Assembly: GCF_017877055.1 (NCBI RefSeq)
Contig: NZ_JAGIPG010000002.1
Coordinates: 248,001-312,000 of the forward strand
Direction: 5' to 3'
Length of the DNA: 64,000 nucleotides
From: Neorhizobium galegae
GTDB taxonomy: Bacteria; Pseudomonadota; Alphaproteobacteria; Rhizobiales; Rhizobiaceae
Positions 32,905-43,411 of this stretch are shown in pieces (the first letter of the stretch is position 1; each line of letters opens with the position of its first letter). A program made the translations under genes and the position numbers. The notes beneath the pieces were generated by a model that saw only the letters and a list, made by a program, of their open reading frames with translations, was not told the origin of the DNA and did not search any database.

Positions 32905-33990
32905 ATGGGCGCCTATATTCTCCGCCGTCTTCTGCTGATGATACCGACGATCGTCGGTATCATGGCAATCTCCTTCCTCGTCGTGCAGTTCGCGCCGGGC
33001 GGCCCTGTCGAGCAGGTGATCGCTCAGATCCAGGGCCAGGATACCGGCGACCGGCTTTCCGGCGGTGGCGGCGACATGCTCCCGCAACAGGGCGGAGGCG
33101 AGGAAAGCCGTTACCGCGGCGCCCAGGGCCTTGACCCGGAGTTCATCGCCAAGCTGGAGAAGCAGTTCGGTTTCGACAAGCCGCCGGTAACGCGGTTCCT
33201 CGACATGATGTGGAACTACATCCGCTTCGATTTCGGCGAGAGCTTCTTCCGCAATACCTCGGTCCTCGATCTGATCATCGACAAGATGCCGGTGTCGATC
33301 TCGCTCGGTTTCTGGATCCTGATCGTCTCCTATCTGATCTCGATTCCCTTGGGTATCCGCAAGGCCGTCAAGGACGGCTCGACTTTCGACGTCTGGACCT
33401 CCGGGGTGATCATCATCGGTTATGCGGTGCCGAGCTTCCTGTTCGGCATCCTGCTGATCGTGCTTTTCGCCGGCGGCTCCTTCTTCGACTGGTTCCCCTT
33501 GCGCGGCTTGGTTTCGGATAATTTTTCCGAACTTTCCTGGTGGGAGAAGATCATCGACTATTTCTGGCACCTGACATTGCCGCTGATCGCCATGTCGCTG
33601 TCGGCCTTCGCCACCACCACGCTTTTGACCAAGAACTCGTTCATCGACGAGATCAAGAAACAGTACGTGACGACCGCCCGCGCTAAGGGCCTGAACGAGC
33701 GGCAGGTTCTTTACGGCCACGTCTTCCGCAATGCCATGCTGATCGTCATCGCCGGCTTTCCGGGCGCCTTCATCTCCGCCTTCTTCACCGGTTCGCTGCT
33801 GATCGAGAACATCTTTTCGCTGGATGGGCTGGGGCGCCTCGGTTACCTCGCCATCGTCAACCGCGATTACCCGATCGTCTTCGGCACGCTCTACATCTTC
33901 TCGCTGATGGGCCTGTTCGTCAGCCTGATTTCCGACCTGATCTATACCTGGATCGATCCGCGCATCGATTTCGAGCGGAGGGATGTCTGA
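32905..33990 (+). CDS. yejB: Peptide ABC transporter permease YejB
   Basis: 361-aa inner-membrane permease (DppB/OppB type): [19 protein letters not shown] start, six predicted membrane segments, and the family-specific soluble insert of about 50 residues after the first (Gly/Gln-rich, about 45-75). ATPase-contact loop near [20 protein letters not shown]. Stop overlaps the yejE start by one base (TGATG). Confidence 0.94.
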   Translation: MGAYILRRLLLMIPTIVGIMAISFLVVQFAPGGPVEQVIAQIQGQDTGDRLSGGGGDMLPQQGGGEESRYRGAQGLDPEFIAKLEKQFGFDKPPVTRFLDMMWNYIRFDFGESFFRNTSVLDLIIDKMPVSISLGFWILIVSYLISIPLGIRKAVKDGSTFDVWTSGVIIIGYAVPSFLFGILLIVLFAGGSFFDWFPLRGLVSDNFSELSWWEKIIDYFWHLTLPLIAMSLSAFATTTLLTKNSFIDEIKKQYVTTARAKGLNERQVLYGHVFRNAMLIVIAGFPGAFISAFFTGSLLIENIFSLDGLGRLGYLAIVNRDYPIVFGTLYIFSLMGLFVSLISDLIYTWIDPRIDFERRDV

Positions 33991-35138
33991 TGGAGGCGAC
34001 CGCCGCAAAGACTTCCGTGCAGACGGCACCGCCGCAGAAGCGGCCCTGGATCTCGCCGACCAACCGCCGCCGGCTTGCCAATTTCCGCGCCAACAAGCGG
34101 GGTTACTGGTCGTTCTGGCTGTTCATGATCCTTTTCGTGCTCAGCCTGTTTGCGGAATTCATCGCCAACGACCGGCCGATCGTCGCTTCCTACAAGGGCG
34201 AGATCCTCTATCCGGTCCTGGTGGATTATCCGGAAGAGAAGTTCGGCGGCTTCCTGGCAACGACCGATTACCGCTCCGACTACATCCAGCAGGAAATCCA
34301 GGCAAACGGCTGGATGGTCTGGCCGCCGATCCGCTATTCCTACCAGACGGTCAATTCCAACATCCCCCATTCGGCGCCGACCGAACCCTTCTGGCTGATG
34401 GAAAAGGCGGATCGCTGCGCCGCTTATCCGCAGAAGGATCAGGACCCGAACTGCACCCTCGGCAACCTGAACTGGCTCGGCACCGACGACCAGGCCCGCG
34501 ACGTGACCGCCCGCATGATCTACGGCTTCCGCATCTCGGTCCTGTTCGGCCTGGTGCTAACGATCTGCTCGGCGGTGATCGGTGTGACGGCCGGCGCGGT
34601 GCAGGGTTATTTCGGCGGATGGACGGATCTCTTGATGCAGCGGTTCATCGAGATCTGGTCGTCCATGCCGGTTCTCTACATCTTGCTGATTATCGCCTCG
34701 ATCCTGCCGCCGGGATTCTTCATCCTGCTCGGTATCCTGCTGCTGTTCTCCTGGGTCGGCTTCGTCGGGGTGGTGCGCGCCGAATTTCTGCGGGCCCGCA
34801 ATTTCGAATATGTCCGCGCCGCCCGCGCGCTCGGCGTCGGCAACTGGACGATCATGTCCCGGCACCTGCTGCCGAACGCCATGGTCGCGACGCTGACCTT
34901 CCTACCCTTCATCCTGTCGGGCTCGATCGCCACGCTGACCTCGCTCGACTTCCTGGGCTTCGGCCTGCCGGCAGGCTCTCCGTCTCTCGGCGAGATGATC
35001 TCGCAGGGAAAGAACAACCTGCAGGCGCCCTGGCTCGGCTTCACCGCCTTCTTCACCATGTCGATCATGCTGTCGCTGCTGATCTTTATCGGCGAGGCAG
35101 TGCGCGATGCCTTCGATCCCAGAAAGACGTTCGGGTGA
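33990..35138 (+). CDS. yejE: Peptide ABC transporter permease YejE
   Basis: 382-aa DppC/OppC-type permease. N-terminal cytoplasmic region with RRLANFRANKRGYWSFWL into the first membrane segment, a periplasmic loop (about residues 65-170) containing a Cys pair, then the core membrane helices with RAARALGVGNWTIMSRHLLP. Gap of four bases to yejF. Confidence 0.94.
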   Translation: MEATAAKTSVQTAPPQKRPWISPTNRRRLANFRANKRGYWSFWLFMILFVLSLFAEFIANDRPIVASYKGEILYPVLVDYPEEKFGGFLATTDYRSDYIQQEIQANGWMVWPPIRYSYQTVNSNIPHSAPTEPFWLMEKADRCAAYPQKDQDPNCTLGNLNWLGTDDQARDVTARMIYGFRISVLFGLVLTICSAVIGVTAGAVQGYFGGWTDLLMQRFIEIWSSMPVLYILLIIASILPPGFFILLGILLLFSWVGFVGVVRAEFLRARNFEYVRAARALGVGNWTIMSRHLLPNAMVATLTFLPFILSGSIATLTSLDFLGFGLPAGSPSLGEMISQGKNNLQAPWLGFTAFFTMSIMLSLLIFIGEAVRDAFDPRKTFG

Positions 35139-35142
35139 GCCG

Positions 35143-36771
<1,629 letters not shown>

Positions 36772-36799
36772 ACCTGAACTAGATCAAGGTCATCAGTCC

Positions 36800-37750
36800 A
36801 TGCCTGCCAAACACACGGTCGTCGTCGATCTTAAATTCGAGCGCCGCGAGATCGATGCCGCACTCGCCAGCGCCTTCACCGGCCGCACCGTGTTGCACGC
36901 CTTCGATCCTGGCCTAGACATTTCCGAGGCCCGCTATGCGGTGATCTGGAAGCCGGAGCCGGATCTGTTCCAGCGGGCGCCGAAGCTGGAGGTCCTGTTT
37001 TCCGGCGGGGCCGGTGTCGACTATATCCTCACCATGCCTGGTCTGCCGGATATCCCGATCGTCCGTTTCGTGGATGAAAGCCTGACGACGCGGATGAGTG
37101 AATGGGTCGTGCTGCAGGCGCTGAGCCACCTGCGGCAGGTGCCCGCCTATCTCAGCCAGCAGCGGGAACGCAGGTGGCGTGAGCTCTCCCAACCGGAAGC
37201 CAAGGACCTGACCGTGGGTGTCATGGGCCTTGGCGTGCTCGGTCTGGATTCGGTCCGGAAGCTGGAGATCATGGGTTTCGATGTGATCGGCTGGTCGCGC
37301 GGCAAAAAGACCATCGAAGGCGTCGAAACCTTCGACGGCGGCGAGCTCGACGCTTTCCTCGCCCGCACGGATATTCTGGTCGGCCTCCTGCCGCTGACAC
37401 CGGAGACGCGCGGCATTTTCAATGCCTCGCTGTTCGCAAAGCTTCGCCGGGGCGGCGCCCTGGGCAAACCGATCTTCATCAATGCCGGGCGCGGCGGCAG
37501 CCAGGTGGAGAACGATCTTGTTGCCGCGCTCGATAAGGGCGTTCTCGGCGGCGCATCGCTGGATGTCTTCGAGAAGGAGCCGCTCAGTGCAGATAGCCCG
37601 CTCTGGACGATGGACAACGTCATCATCACGCCGCACGCTGCTTCCGCGTCCGATGTGAGGGCGTTGTTCCGCAATGCGGAGACCCAGATGGAGCGCTACG
37701 AGGCTGGCGAAGGCCTGCAGCACGTCGTGGATCGCCGGGCGGGGTACTGA
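36800..37750 (+). CDS. D-2-hydroxyacid dehydrogenase (glyoxylate/hydroxypyruvate reductase A-like)
   Basis: 316-aa NAD(P)-dependent reductase. Rossmann motif GVMGLGVLGLDSV (about residue 140), catalytic Arg in NAGRGGSQV (about 232), Glu in DVFEKEPLS and His in TPHAASAS. Closest in layout to GhrA, which reduces glyoxylate and hydroxypyruvate. It follows yejF by 28 bases and could be co-transcribed, but a functional link is not evident. Confidence 0.9.
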   Translation: MPAKHTVVVDLKFERREIDAALASAFTGRTVLHAFDPGLDISEARYAVIWKPEPDLFQRAPKLEVLFSGGAGVDYILTMPGLPDIPIVRFVDESLTTRMSEWVVLQALSHLRQVPAYLSQQRERRWRELSQPEAKDLTVGVMGLGVLGLDSVRKLEIMGFDVIGWSRGKKTIEGVETFDGGELDAFLARTDILVGLLPLTPETRGIFNASLFAKLRRGGALGKPIFINAGRGGSQVENDLVAALDKGVLGGASLDVFEKEPLSADSPLWTMDNVIITPHAASASDVRALFRNAETQMERYEAGEGLQHVVDRRAGY

Positions 37751-37760
37751 GCTTCCCGCC

Positions 37761-37785
37761 GGAACATTCGTATCCGCCGACCGTT
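37761..37785 (+). promoter_or_regulatory. EcfG (RpoE2)-type general stress promoter
   Basis: GGAAC (37761-37765), 16 bases, CGTT (37782-37785): exact consensus. The 109-aa gene begins 45 bases later. Confidence 0.74.
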
Positions 37786-37830
37786 TCTTGTGCATGAGCC
37801 GGGCATTCCGGCCGAACAAGGAGCGAAATC

Positions 37831-38160
37831 ATGAACACTCGTTTCGATCCCGAGCAAGCCGAAACCCGTCATCCGAACCCGATCGGTTCGCCGCCGGTGG
37901 TGGAAACCGCCACGGAAGCGCGCCAGGGAAGCTGGGGTGCACCGGTGCTGAAGATGCTGATTGCCGGCCTCATCCTGGCAATGGTCGCCTGGGCCGGTGC
38001 CGAGTGGTACGGTCAAAGCACCGCACCGCCGCCCGAACAGACCGCCACGCCGCCAGCCGGAAGCACGACGCCCGCAAACCCGAATGCGCCGCCGACCGCC
38101 AATCCCGCGACACCGCCGGCCGCCACGCCGCCGGCAACCAATTCGCAGTCCGGCAACTGA
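37831..38160 (+). CDS. Small membrane protein (109 aa) with Pro/Thr-rich tail, predicted stress gene
   Basis: ATG with AAGGAGCG upstream and an exact EcfG-type promoter. Residues 1-35 are hydrophilic, about 39-58 form one membrane segment (APVLKMLIAGLILAMVAWAG), and the last 45 residues are Pro/Thr/Ala/Asn-rich and probably disordered in the periplasm. No enzyme motif. Same promoter class as the small genes near 2.7-4.9 kb. Confidence 0.72.
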   Translation: MNTRFDPEQAETRHPNPIGSPPVVETATEARQGSWGAPVLKMLIAGLILAMVAWAGAEWYGQSTAPPPEQTATPPAGSTTPANPNAPPTANPATPPAATPPATNSQSGN

Positions 38161-38180
38161 CATCCATCTTTCCTGATTTT

Positions 38181-38206
38181 TTCGGCCGCGATCTCTCGCG
38201 GCCGAA
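38181..38206 (+). terminator. Hairpin after the 109-aa stress gene
   Basis: TTCGGCCGCGA pairs perfectly with TCGCGGCCGAA (11-bp stem, TCTC loop). Only a weak T-rich tail follows, so termination is probable rather than certain. Confidence 0.6.
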
Positions 38207-38326
38207 TTGCGTCTGGACTTACTCTGCATTTTTTTCGATAAAAATGCCCGGAGGTTGATCAGCCGCTGCCTCCATACGCATCGAAATCGGCGGAGCCGGT
38301 CCGGAAGGGCCGGGGCAGGGGCAGGC

Positions 38327-39631
38327 ATGACCAAGACCGATATCGCGAGCAGGGTTTACAATCACACCTGGAAGCTCGACCCGATCATCCGCAGTCTGAT
38401 CGATACGGATTTCTACAAGCTCCTGATGCTGCAAATGATCTGGAAGCTCTATCCGGACGTGGACGCCACGTTCTCGCTGATCAACCGCACGACCAGCGTC
38501 AAGCTGGCGGAGGAGATCGACGAGGGCGCGCTGCGCGAGCAGCTCGACCATGCCCGCACGGTCGGCCTGTCGAAGAAGGAGATGATCTGGCTGGCGGGTA
38601 ATACATTTTATGGCCGCAAGCAGATTTTCGAGCCCGAATTCCTGAACTGGCTGTCCACCTACAAGCTCCCGGAATACGAGCTTTCGAAGCGCGATGGCCA
38701 GTACGAACTGACCTTCCACGGCAAGTGGATGGAAACGACGCTCTGGGAAATTCCCGCCCTTGCGATCATCAACGAATTGCGCTCCCGCTCGGCGATGCGC
38801 TCGCTCGGTTTCTTCACGCTCGACGTTCTCTACGCGCGGGCCAAGGCCAAGATGTGGGAAAAGGTCGAGCGGCTGCAGGCATTGCCGGGCCTGCGCATCT
38901 CCGATTTCGGCACCCGCCGCCGTCACAGTTTCCTCTGGCAGCGCTGGTGCGTCGAGGCGCTCAAGGAAGGCATCGGCCCGGCGTTTACCGGCACCAGCAA
39001 CGTCCTGCTCGCCATGGATTCCGATCTCGAAGCTGTGGGGACCAATGCACACGAACTGCCCATGGTGGCCGCGGCACTCGCCGAGACTGATGAGCAGCTG
39101 CGCGCCTCCCCTTACCAGGTCCTGAAGGACTGGAACCGCCTTTATGGGGGCAACCTGCTGATCGTCCTGCCGGACGCTTTCGGCACGGCTGCGTTCCTGC
39201 GCGATGCGCCGGACTGGGTGGCCGACTGGACCGGTTTCCGCCCTGACAGCGCGCCGCCGATCGAGGGCGGCGAAAAGATCATCGCCTGGTGGAAGAAGAT
39301 GGGCCGCAACCCGAAGGAAAAGCTGCTGATCTTCTCCGACGGGCTGGACGTCGATGCGATCATCGATACCTACCGGCATTTCGAGGGCCGCGTGCGCATG
39401 AGCTTCGGCTGGGGCACCAACCTGACCAACGATTTCGCCGGTTGCGCCCCGCATGAGATCGCCGGCCTGATGCCGATCTCCATCGTCTGCAAGGTAAGCG
39501 AGGCGAATGGCCGCCCGGCGGTGAAACTCTCCGACAATCCGCGCAAGGCGACGGGAGATCCCGCCGAGGTCGAACGCTATCTCAAGTTTTTCGGTCAGGA
39601 AGATCGCATCGATCAGGTTGTCTTGGTCTGA
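38327..39631 (+). CDS. pncB: Nicotinate phosphoribosyltransferase
   Basis: 434-aa NAD-salvage enzyme joining nicotinate and PRPP. Family motifs: [16 protein letters not shown] near the N-terminus, FGTRRRHSF (about 197), the phospho-accepting His in [10 protein letters not shown] (about 239), and [11 protein letters not shown] (about 364). ATG 38327 is chosen because the product then begins at the usual family position; upstream in-frame sequence is not protein-like. A hairpin terminator follows. Confidence 0.95.
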   Translation: MTKTDIASRVYNHTWKLDPIIRSLIDTDFYKLLMLQMIWKLYPDVDATFSLINRTTSVKLAEEIDEGALREQLDHARTVGLSKKEMIWLAGNTFYGRKQIFEPEFLNWLSTYKLPEYELSKRDGQYELTFHGKWMETTLWEIPALAIINELRSRSAMRSLGFFTLDVLYARAKAKMWEKVERLQALPGLRISDFGTRRRHSFLWQRWCVEALKEGIGPAFTGTSNVLLAMDSDLEAVGTNAHELPMVAAALAETDEQLRASPYQVLKDWNRLYGGNLLIVLPDAFGTAAFLRDAPDWVADWTGFRPDSAPPIEGGEKIIAWWKKMGRNPKEKLLIFSDGLDVDAIIDTYRHFEGRVRMSFGWGTNLTNDFAGCAPHEIAGLMPISIVCKVSEANGRPAVKLSDNPRKATGDPAEVERYLKFFGQEDRIDQVVLV

Positions 39632-39650
39632 CCGGACTGCTGAAACGACA

Positions 39651-39681
39651 ACAGGCCCCGCTGGAAGTAGGCGGAGCCTGT
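39651..39681. terminator. Convergent hairpin between pncB and the DUF1236 gene
   Basis: ACAGGC-CCCGC pairs with GCGG-A-GCCTGT over a nine-base loop with one mismatch. Lies in the 72-base gap of the two convergent genes. Confidence 0.55.
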
Positions 39682-39703
39682 CTGCGATCGGCTTAAACCG
39701 CGC

Positions 39704-40102
39704 TTACCGGATGACCTGCACTACGGTGTGGGTCTGCGGATCGACGATCACGCGCTGATTGTTGACCACCGTATAGGCGTATTTCGGATTGCTGGGCACC
39801 GGGGTAACGACGACGTTCTGCGGGAGCGGCTTGCCGACGGCGATCGGCTGTTCGACGATCACGGACGTGGTCGGGGCGGGCTGTTCCTCGACGTAAGTGA
39901 CGACTTCGCGCGGTGGCGGATCGATCGCGGTACCGGCTACGGCGCCGACGACCCCACCCACCGCGGCGCCGACGGGACCGCCGACGATGGCGCCGGTGAT
40001 AGCTCCACCGGCAGCGCCGTTGACGGTGCCCTGCTGGGCTCCGGCCTGGGTTGCGAAGGAAGCGGCGAGAATGGCGCAGGATGCCAGAATGATCTTCTTC
40101 AT
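39704..40102 (-). CDS. Exported DUF1236/glycine-zipper protein (132 aa)
   Basis: Signal peptide at residues 1-22 (cleavage after QAGA). A glycine-zipper region follows (about 28-60: GAAGGAITGAIVGGPVGAAV), then a Pro-rich linker and a C-terminal DUF1236-like segment (YAYTVVNNQRVIVDPQTHTVVQV). Such proteins are small envelope proteins of unknown role, common in rhizobia. Ribosome-binding site GAGGAG. A near-consensus EcfG-type promoter lies upstream on the same strand. Confidence 0.8.
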   Translation of the reverse strand: MKKIILASCAILAASFATQAGAQQGTVNGAAGGAITGAIVGGPVGAAVGGVVGAVAGTAIDPPPREVVTYVEEQPAPTTSVIVEQPIAVGKPLPQNVVVTPVPSNPKYAYTVVNNQRVIVDPQTHTVVQVIR

Positions 40103-40137
40103 GGGTCTTCTCCTCTTCTTTGAACTTCCAAAGGGCT

Positions 40138-40162
40138 AACCCACCAGTTTTTGAGTGGTTCC
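40138..40162 (-). promoter_or_regulatory. Near-consensus EcfG-type promoter of the DUF1236 gene
   Basis: On the minus strand GGAAC (40162-40158), 16 bases, GGTT (40141-40138). One mismatch in the -10. The gene starts 35 bases downstream. Confidence 0.58.
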
Positions 40163-40308
40163 TGTCTGCCGGTCACCTTTCGTAAGTGTCTGAAATCTTG
40201 AGCGAGGAGGTCTTCTGGGATGCAGCGATGTTCCGCTTGTCAAAAAACAGCCGGCAACGCAGCCACCTCTGCTCCGGCAAATCAATCGGCCGAGCGTCCG
40301 TGCTGCGG

Positions 40309-40337
40309 CTTGACGCCAGGGATCTAGATCAAAAAAT
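40309..40337 (+). promoter_or_regulatory. Possible housekeeping promoter of the receiver gene
   Basis: CTTGAC (40309-40314), 17 bases, AAAAAT (40332-40337). The -35 is exact for the rhizobial consensus and the -10 is weak. Nothing else was found in 40163-40415. Confidence 0.45.
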
Positions 40338-40415
40338 CGACATCGGACGCGCTGCTCCTATTGCCAACCAGCGATCGGAGTCTATTTGCCTCCTTCAGTC
40401 CGGGAGGATCTGCTG

Positions 40416-40811
40416 GTGGAATATCGTTTCCTGATCGTCGAAGACAGTTTGCTGGTCGCGATGGATATCGAGGACGCCATCCATCGAAGCGGCCATGACG
40501 TCGTCGGAATAGCACCCGACATGACGGTGGCGCTGAACTATACCCGTGACACCGATATCGCCTTCGTGGACGTACGGCTTGCCGATGGCGAGACTGGCCC
40601 CGAGATCGCCAAGGCGCTGGCGGAATACGGTATCGTGGTGATCATGATCACCGGCAATCCGGGGCTTGTGGCGGCGGGCGTCTCCGGTGTCCTCGGCGTG
40701 ATGGCAAAGCCGCTGACCGACCAGGCCTCGATGGACCTCATCCAGTTCGCCGTCGATCGCAAGAACGGCCGGCCGGGTGTGCCGCCGGCGCGTCTGCGGC
40801 TCTTTCACTGA
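40416..40811 (+). CDS. Stand-alone response-regulator receiver protein
   Basis: 131-aa CheY-like domain without an output domain. Acidic pocket VEDS near residue 8, phospho-acceptor Asp in AFVDVRLADG (about 50), Thr in MITG and Lys in VMAKPLT (about 98). GTG 40416 is chosen because GGGAGGA lies at good spacing before it and the protein then begins VEYRFLIVEDS as expected. No histidine kinase is adjacent, so it is an orphan regulator of unknown partner. Confidence 0.85.
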   Translation: MEYRFLIVEDSLLVAMDIEDAIHRSGHDVVGIAPDMTVALNYTRDTDIAFVDVRLADGETGPEIAKALAEYGIVVIMITGNPGLVAAGVSGVLGVMAKPLTDQASMDLIQFAVDRKNGRPGVPPARLRLFH

Positions 40812-40926
40812 GAGGCGGCCGCTGAGGGGCGGCTTGATATCCTGCGGTTCAAATAACTTCTGCCCCTGAGATGACAGGGCCGGATATCCGCGCTATGGGA
40901 TCGCCCAGAGCGACAGCGGGTCATAC

Positions 40927-41934
40927 ATGCGTTACTTCATCACCGGAACGGCAGGCTTCATTGGTTTCCATTTGGCGCGACGCCTGCTGGAGGATGGCCA
41001 CGAGGTTCTGGGCTTCGACGGGATGACGCCCTACTATAGCCTGCGCCTCAAGGAAGCCCGCAATGCCGGACTAGCGCAGTTCCCTGCCTTCCGCCCGGTC
41101 ATTGGCATGCTGGAAGACAAGTCGCTGCTCGACAAGTCGGTGGAGGACTTCAAGCCGGATGTGTTGATCCACCTCGCCGCCCAGGCCGGCGTGCGCTACA
41201 GCCTCGAAAACCCCAAGGCCTATCTCGATTCCAATCTCATCGGTTCCTGGAATATTCTGGAGATTGCCCGCAACTATGGGGTCGGCCACCTGATGCTCGC
41301 TTCGACGTCGTCGGTCTACGGCGCCAATCCGGATATTCCTTTCCGCGAAAGCGACCGGGCTGACGAGCCTTTGACCTTCTATGCGGCGAGCAAGAAGGCC
41401 ATGGAATTGATGGCGCACAGCTATGCCCATCTCTACAAGATGCCGATTACCGCCTTCCGTTTCTTCACGGTCTACGGCCCCTGGGGCCGGCCGGACATGG
41501 CGCTCTTCAAATTCGTCAAGGCGATGATCGAGGATCGCGAGATCGAAATCTACGGCGAAGGCAAGATGAGCCGCGATTTCACCTATATCGACGACCTCGT
41601 GAATTCGATCATCGATCTGTCCAAGGTCTATCCGGGCGAGGATAATCGCGTCGCGGACATCGATACGCTCTCCCATCAGGCGCCGTTCCGCGTCGTCAAT
41701 ATCGGCGGCGGCCAGCCCTCGGGTCTCATCGACTTCGTCGAGACGATCGAACGGATCATGGGAAAACCGGCCAGGCGCAGGATGCTGCCGATGCAGAAGG
41801 GCGACGTGCCGAGAACCTTCGCCAGCCCCGATCTCCTGGTGGCGCTCACCGGCCGCAAGCCGGAGATCGGGCTCGAAGAAGGCGTCAAGGCCTTCGTCCA
41901 ATGGTATCTCGACCACCGCCACGAGATCGGCTGA
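40927..41934 (+). CDS. NAD-dependent nucleotide-sugar epimerase (UDP-glucuronate 4-epimerase-like)
   Basis: 335-aa extended SDR enzyme. NAD-binding [11 protein letters not shown] (residues 7-17), [14 protein letters not shown] typical of UDP-glucuronate 4-epimerases, catalytic STSSVYG and YAASK, and [15 protein letters not shown]. Probably makes UDP-galacturonate for lipopolysaccharide or exopolysaccharide. Convergent with manC across 21 bases. Confidence 0.9.
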   Translation: MRYFITGTAGFIGFHLARRLLEDGHEVLGFDGMTPYYSLRLKEARNAGLAQFPAFRPVIGMLEDKSLLDKSVEDFKPDVLIHLAAQAGVRYSLENPKAYLDSNLIGSWNILEIARNYGVGHLMLASTSSVYGANPDIPFRESDRADEPLTFYAASKKAMELMAHSYAHLYKMPITAFRFFTVYGPWGRPDMALFKFVKAMIEDREIEIYGEGKMSRDFTYIDDLVNSIIDLSKVYPGEDNRVADIDTLSHQAPFRVVNIGGGQPSGLIDFVETIERIMGKPARRRMLPMQKGDVPRTFASPDLLVALTGRKPEIGLEEGVKAFVQWYLDHRHEIG

Positions 41935-41955
41935 GCCGATCCTCGCTCCAGCGCT

Positions 41956-43383
41956 TCAGCCGCGGCCGAACTCGTCGACGATGCGGATGATGTCGTCCTC
42001 GCCGAGATAGGAACCCGTCTGCACCTCGATCATCTCGAGCATGATCTTGCCCGGATTGGCGAGCCGATGCACTTCACCCTGCGGGATATAGACGGACTCG
42101 TTTTCTCTGACGACCCGGGTTTCCTCGCCGATCGTCACTTCGGCCGTGCCCTTGACACAGATCCAGTGCTCCGAGCGGTGGTGATGTTTCTGCAGCGAGA
42201 GCTTCTTGCCGGGCGTCACGAACAGCCGCTTCACCTGGAAACGGTCGCCATTGAGCACCGACGTATAACCGCCCCAAGGGCGATAGGAGGTCGGATGGGT
42301 TTCGGTCAGCGCCGCGGTCGCCCTGGCTGCGGCAAGCTGCTTGACGATCTTGCCGACATCCTGGCTGTCTTCCAGACGGCCGATATAGACAGCATCCTCG
42401 CTGGCGATGACGGCGACGCCATCCAGCCCCTGAACAGCAAGATGGCTGGTGCGCGACATCACTAGCGAATTCCTGGTGTTGATCAGCGTCGTCTTACCGG
42501 AGGTGACGTTGCCGGCCTCGTCGCGGGCGCCGAGCTTCCAGACGGCGTCCCAGCTTCCGAGATCGGACCAGGTGAACGAGGAGGGCACCACCGCCGCATT
42601 GGAGGTCTTTTCCATCAGCGCGTAGTCGACGGAGATATCCGGGCTTGCTGCAAATTCCTGGGCATCGAGGCGGGTAAAGTCGAGATCGCTTGAAGCCTTG
42701 GCAAGAGCCGCGCGGGCGGCCGCCTCGACCTCGGGCGCGAAGTTACCGAGTTCGCTCAGCACCTGGCCGGCCTTGAACATGAAGATGCCGGAGTTCCAGG
42801 CAAAACCGCCGGTGGACAGCATCTTCTCGGCCTCGGCCAGGACCGGCTTCTCGACGAAACGCTTGACCTTGCAGGCGCCGGAAGGCAGCGCCTCGCCGAT
42901 CTCGATGTAACCATAACCGGTGGCGGGCTCAGTCGGGGCAATGCCGAAGGTCACGAGCTTGCCGGAAAGGGCGGTCTCTTTGGCGATCCGGATGGCATCG
43001 AAATAACCGGCATCGGCGGTGATCTCGTGATCGGAGGCAAGCACCTGCAGGACGGCGTCCTCGCCGAACCGGCTTTCGACGAAGGCGGCAGCGACGGCGA
43101 CCGCCGGAGCCGTGTTGCGGGCGACGGGCTCGAGGAGGATGCCGGAGAGCTTGATGCCGAGTTCGCGCGCCTGTTCGGCGACCAGGAACCGGAAATCCTC
43201 GTTGGTGATGACGACCGGGGCTTCATAGAGCTTCTGGTCCGAAACGCGCAACAGCGTCGCCTGGAACAGCGTCTTGTCGCCGATGAACTGGATGAACTGT
43301 TTCGGCGCGCTGGCGCGCGACAGCGGCCAGAGCCGCGTTCCCTTGCCGCCTGCCATGATGACGGGGATGATCTTGCTATTCAT
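41956..43383 (-). CDS. manC: Mannose-1-phosphate guanylyltransferase/mannose-6-phosphate isomerase
   Basis: 475-aa bifunctional enzyme of GDP-mannose synthesis. N-terminal nucleotidyltransferase with MAGGKGTRLWPLS (about residues 10-22) and the FVEKP motif. The C-terminal cupin isomerase domain has KHHHRSEHWICVKGTAEV and YIPQGEVHRL. ATG 43383 chosen, with GGAGA at good spacing. Follows the phosphomannomutase gene by 28 bases on the same strand. Confidence 0.94.
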   Translation of the reverse strand: MNSKIIPVIMAGGKGTRLWPLSRASAPKQFIQFIGDKTLFQATLLRVSDQKLYEAPVVITNEDFRFLVAEQARELGIKLSGILLEPVARNTAPAVAVAAAFVESRFGEDAVLQVLASDHEITADAGYFDAIRIAKETALSGKLVTFGIAPTEPATGYGYIEIGEALPSGACKVKRFVEKPVLAEAEKMLSTGGFAWNSGIFMFKAGQVLSELGNFAPEVEAAARAALAKASSDLDFTRLDAQEFAASPDISVDYALMEKTSNAAVVPSSFTWSDLGSWDAVWKLGARDEAGNVTSGKTTLINTRNSLVMSRTSHLAVQGLDGVAVIASEDAVYIGRLEDSQDVGKIVKQLAAARATAALTETHPTSYRPWGGYTSVLNGDRFQVKRLFVTPGKKLSLQKHHHRSEHWICVKGTAEVTIGEETRVVRENESVYIPQGEVHRLANPGKIMLEMIEVQTGSYLGEDDIIRIVDEFGRG

Positions 43384-43411
43384 TCCAATATCTCCGGCAG
43401 TTATCGTCCAA

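Noticed and set aside
40309..40332. FNR/FixK-type site before the receiver gene
   Set aside because: TTGAC and ATCAA are present but much too far apart for a TTGAT-N4-ATCAA site; better explained as a -35 element.
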